Origin: an uncultured Alistipes sp.
Lineage (GTDB): Bacteria > Bacteroidota > Bacteroidia > Bacteroidales > Rikenellaceae
Reading direction: 5' to 3'
DNA length: 16,457 nt
Assembly (NCBI GenBank): GCA_959604655.1
Contig: CAUHCL010000040.1
Coordinates: forward strand, 1-16,457
Part shown: piece by piece, positions 15,286 through 16,457 of the stretch
Numbering within the stretch: the first letter of the stretch is position 1
Layout: each line of letters opens with the position of its first letter
Position numbers and translations under genes: made by a program
The notes under the pieces: generated by a model
Databases searched by the model: none
Told to the model about the DNA's origin: nothing
Seen by the model: the letters and a program-made list of their open reading frames with translations, nothing else

Positions 15286-16457
15286 TTAATAATATTTGTC
15301 GTACATCGACTGGCTCTTGTCGTATTTAAGGTCTTGCAGCGAGGCGGCCTTCACGCCTATGTGGAAACTCCAGCTGCGGTAGTATCCGAACGGTATCCAC
15401 GAGAACGACATCTGCCAGCAGTGCAGGTCGCGCGTGATGCTCACCGACGATGTGGTCAGTTTGTTCTTCGATATGTCGTAACCTCCCGATATGGTGGCGG
15501 CCATCTTGGGCGAGAAGGTTATGCTGCCGTTGAATCCCACCGTCTGCGTCACGTTGCGCCGATAGCCCGTGGTGCCGTTGTTGACGTAGCTTATCGAGTA
15601 GTTCACCGCGTAGTTGAGTCCCACGTTCCACGGCAGCGAGAAGTCGTAATAGGCCTGCGACATGTATTGTCGCCTCAGCACGGGATCCATCGTGCCGTAG
15701 GGGTCGTAGAACGGGTTGGCGTATTCGGGCGGCACGGTGTTTATGTCGTTTATGGCGGGGGCCGCCGAGGCTCGCGACTTGAACGAGTAGCCGAAGCTCC
15801 ATCCCGTGCTGACTATTCGTCCGAGGTTTCCGCGCCGCCACGTCAGACGGTCGTAGCGCTTGCCCTCGGGCGACACCTCGTAGGGGTCGAGCGTGGCGCG
15901 CAGGTTCAGACCCAGCTTGCCCGTGAGCTTGGTTCGCAGCGAGAGCGATATGGTCGACAGCTTCATCGAGTCGGCGAGGAAGTTGTACGATCCGCTGATG
16001 TTGAAGTCGTCGATGATCGATATCTTCTTCATGCCCGAGGTGTCGCGCTTGCTCAGCACCTTTATTTCGAGGCTCTGCGAGAGCGAGAACGACAGCGCCA
16101 TGCTGCGGCCCGAGGATGGTACGCCGTAGGCGTTGTTGTCGAAGGGCGAGTAGATGGCGGTGCGTCCCGTCGAATCGCTCTGCACGGTTTGGTAGTAGCC
16201 GTATTTCTGCTTGCTGAAGTCGGGCGCGTACGAGAAGCTGATCGAGGGCGATATGGTGTGCCGTATGGCTTGCAGCTTGAAGTTCTTGTACTTCTCCTTC
16301 ACCTGCCACATGCCGTAGATGTTGGTCGAGAACGACAGTGCCGTGGTGTAGTTGTAGAGGCGGTAGAATCCGTATTCGGGATCGAGCGTCTCCACCTTGT
16401 TGGTCTCGGGGTTCCACTGCCGCTCGGTCTTCTTGAAGTACCACCTTTCGGTGTAGT
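15286..16457 (-). CDS. lptD: LptD-like outer membrane LPS assembly protein, C-terminal part
   Basis: The reading frame enters from the right edge (first full codon at 16455-16453) and ends at 15286, giving the last 390 residues. It is rich in alternating aromatic and polar strands of a beta-barrel (for example FDNNAYGVPSSGRSMALSFS and ISGGYDISKNKLTTSSVSIT). It ends with the block that closes Bacteroidota LptD homologues: LHCWQMSFSWIPFGYYRSWS, then LQDLKYDKSQSMYDKYY, finishing in an aromatic residue as outer-membrane barrels do for BAM recognition. LptD with LptE inserts LPS or LOS into the outer leaflet. The N-terminal domain and barrel start are outside the window. A GTG at 16395 could be mistaken for a start, but the open frame and barrel sequence continue upstream of it. 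It is the first visible gene of the tight minus-strand run. Confidence 0.88.
   Translation of the reverse strand, partial: YTERWYFKKTERQWNPETNKVETLDPEYGFYRLYNYTTALSFSTNIYGMWQVKEKYKNFKLQAIRHTISPSISFSYAPDFSKQKYGYYQTVQSDSTGRTAIYSPFDNNAYGVPSSGRSMALSFSLSQSLEIKVLSKRDTSGMKKISIIDDFNISGSYNFLADSMKLSTISLSLRTKLTGKLGLNLRATLDPYEVSPEGKRYDRLTWRRGNLGRIVSTGWSFGYSFKSRASAAPAINDINTVPPEYANPFYDPYGTMDPVLRRQYMSQAYYDFSLPWNVGLNYAVNYSISYVNNGTTGYRRNVTQTVGFNGSITFSPKMAATISGGYDISKNKLTTSSVSITRDLHCWQMSFSWIPFGYYRSWSFHIGVKAASLQDLKYDKSQSMYDKYY

Overview
The window looks like chromosomal DNA from a GC-rich member of the Bacteroidota, most likely an Alistipes-like member of the Rikenellaceae. Three observations support this. SecA is of the long (1097-residue) Bacteroidota type. 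Intergenic promoters match the Bacteroidota -33/-7 pattern (TTTG, about 19-20 bp, TAnnTTTG) rather than the E. coli sigma-70 consensus. Isoleucine is often encoded by ATA despite high GC. The genus is an inference; the phylum is well supported by protein families (Bacteroidota-type LptD, GSCFA, DUF4886, DUF2851).

Layout. At the left edge a minus-strand M23 (MepM-like) lipoprotein endopeptidase runs off the window (1-966). A divergent promoter region (967-1193) separates it from a plus-strand group: lpxK (lipid A 4'-kinase), ssb (single-strand DNA-binding protein) and a family 2 glycosyltransferase (to 3767). Everything from 3792 to the right edge is on the minus strand. In transcription order (right to left) this is: lptD (partial), a DUF4886 SGNH-hydrolase-like secreted protein, an ABC-F ATPase (Uup-like), a GSCFA protein, a PafA-like alkaline phosphatase superfamily protein with a degraded metal site, sufE, a SufT-like MIP18 protein, a short DUF2851 protein, then secA from its own promoter, and finally a dCMP deaminase. 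From lptD to the DUF2851 gene the gaps are only 4-43 nt, so this is probably one long transcription unit or a few overlapping ones.

How the genes fit together. Much of the window concerns the cell envelope: LPS synthesis and export (LpxK, LptD), peptidoglycan cleavage (M23), protein export (SecA), a sugar transferase, and three secreted or hydrolase-fold proteins of unknown substrate (DUF4886, GSCFA, PafA-like). SufE and the SufT-like protein serve Fe-S cluster assembly, without SufBCDS nearby. Ssb and dCMP deaminase are DNA/nucleotide housekeeping.

No mobile element, CRISPR array, tRNA or rRNA gene was seen, and no gene-free stretch exceeds 300 bases. The largest gaps are 7718-7978 (secA promoter and a hairpin), 967-1193 (divergent promoters) and 4230-4423 (several strong inverted repeats). 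This is mainly a core-genome region. The points most worth a second look are the apparently inactive PafA-like protein, the DUF2851 protein lacking its N-terminal domain but carrying extra cysteines beside Fe-S genes, and the hairpin-dense secA-dCMP deaminase spacer.
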